64,000 bases of DNA from contig CM066031.1 in NCBI GenBank assembly GCA_033557465.1, positions 1,232,227,312 through 1,232,291,311 of the forward strand, in the 5' to 3' direction. The notes beneath the pieces are model-generated. The model worked only from the letters and a program-made list of their open reading frames with translations. It was not told where the DNA came from and ran no database searches. Below, piece after piece: positions 63,478 through 64,000 of this stretch (the stretch's first letter is position 1; every line of letters begins with the position of its first letter). Position numbers and translations under genes: made by a program. The DNA comes from Ichthyophis bannanicus (taxonomy: Eukaryota > Chordata > Amphibia > Gymnophiona > Ichthyophiidae).

Positions 63478-64000
63478 CTCCGGGAAGAGTGAAGAGACCT
63501 CGTGTTGACTCTCCTAGGATAGCCGATAGTAGGGAGATGGCAAAAGCTAGCCGGGAAACAAGTAGAAGTGAGACTGTGGTATTATTAGCCTGCAGTGCTA
63601 ACAGACAACACCAGTGGGCGCTCTAGGCTTAGTTATGTAGAACACCCATAGAGAGGGCATTCACTGCCGATTAGACACCTCACTGAATCGGTCTTTCCCC
63701 TGCAGCAGTAGTCGGGAACAGCAACAGCAAATTCTACTGCTCCGATGACACCCCCGATGCTTGATTGTGCAATCGGGGTCTTTTGATCTTCTCAGCAGAA
63801 TCGGGGCATTCAAAGGAGTCCTGTCAATAGGCGGCGGCCATCTTGGATTCCCTTATGCATTCCAAGCATGCGTTCCACTGAGCGGCAGCCATTTTGGAGG
63901 AGGAGACAGCTTCAGAATACCCACAGCAGCAGCAGCTAAGTCGTGGATGTCGTCAACGCTTGTTTGCGTTCCAGCTTTCCCGCCTCAATATTACCCCCTT
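63478..64000 (-). promoter_or_regulatory. L1 5'UTR / promoter with two YY1-like sites
   Basis: GGCGGCGGCCATCTTGGATT (63830-63849) and GCGGCAGCCATTTTGGAGG (63881-63899) give AAGATGGCCGCC and AAAATGGCTGCC on the sense strand, both around the YY1 core. CAGCAGCAGCAGC follows at 63921-63935. The element 5' end is beyond the window. Confidence 0.6.

Larger units (their letters stand above)
56640..64000 (-). mobile_element. Near full-length Tx1-type L1 LINE
   Basis: Sense is minus. The A-tail (T-run 56640-56648) and an AATAAA complement near 56665 close a G-rich 3'UTR (to 57149). ORF2 runs from 61819 to 57150, interrupted by an L2 3' end (60108-61020). An inter-ORF spacer of about 630 bp separates ORF2 from ORF1 (63444-62452). 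The 5'UTR extends to the window edge. ORF1 type, endonuclease, RT and a C-terminal zinc knuckle place it in the L1/Tx1 clade. Damage is modest: few stops, one frameshift and the insertion. Confidence 0.92.

Overview
The window looks like intergenic DNA from a large, repeat-rich vertebrate genome, most likely an amphibian and perhaps a caecilian. The evidence is the mix of elements: CR1 with octamer tails, several L2 lineages, Tx1-type L1, R4/Dong-like and RTE-like LINEs, a DIRS element, PIF-Harbinger, hAT and mariner relics, a MIR-like SINE and solo LTRs. The species is inference. No host protein-coding gene could be recognised. Nearly all long open frames belong to retrotransposons or are accidental.

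Layout. 1-8428: an old L2 LINE broken up by a mariner-like MITE, a CR1 3' end, an RTE-like fragment, an ORF1-only L1 (itself holding a probable solo LTR), a TIR element, a hAT MITE with perfect 8-bp target duplication, an unclassified GC-rich element and another CR1 3' end. 8440-13490: an R4/Dong-like LINE (minus strand) split by a second ORF1-only L1. 13615-18249: an L2 3' end followed by a 4.3-kb TIR-bounded element with five tRNA-like modules, short tandem repeats and a 93-bp-arm hairpin. 19265-25060: a complete but decayed DIRS element with inverted terminal repeats, an internal complementary region and gag, RT, RNase H and tyrosine recombinase remnants. 25060-28500: unassigned. 28520-32141: a nearly intact L2 (1024-aa ORF). 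32230-33300: a Harbinger transposase relic. 33960-44484: two CR1 copies, one inserted at the tail of the other, carrying a solo LTR and a second intact L2 (1014-aa ORF, with 110-bp tandem repeats at its 5' end). 44485-49500: mostly low-repeat DNA with a MITE-in-SINE nest and a CpG island near 49.3 kb, the best candidate for a host promoter. 49540-53800: an older L2 with a decayed 2A-like motif, split by a solo LTR. 55290-56200: a MIR-like SINE and a possible Penelope-related segment. 56640-64000: a near full-length Tx1-type L1 on the minus strand (5'UTR, ORF1, ORF2, 3'UTR), interrupted by an L2 3' end.

The genes do not form a pathway. They are successive generations of mobile DNA. The most notable points are: two independent ORF1-only L1 copies resembling mammalian HAL1 in design; tRNA-like modules inside a TIR element; two L2 families with tandem 5' repeats and a covarying 3' stem-loop; and YY1-like sites and G-rich tracts in the L1s at positions like those in mammalian L1.
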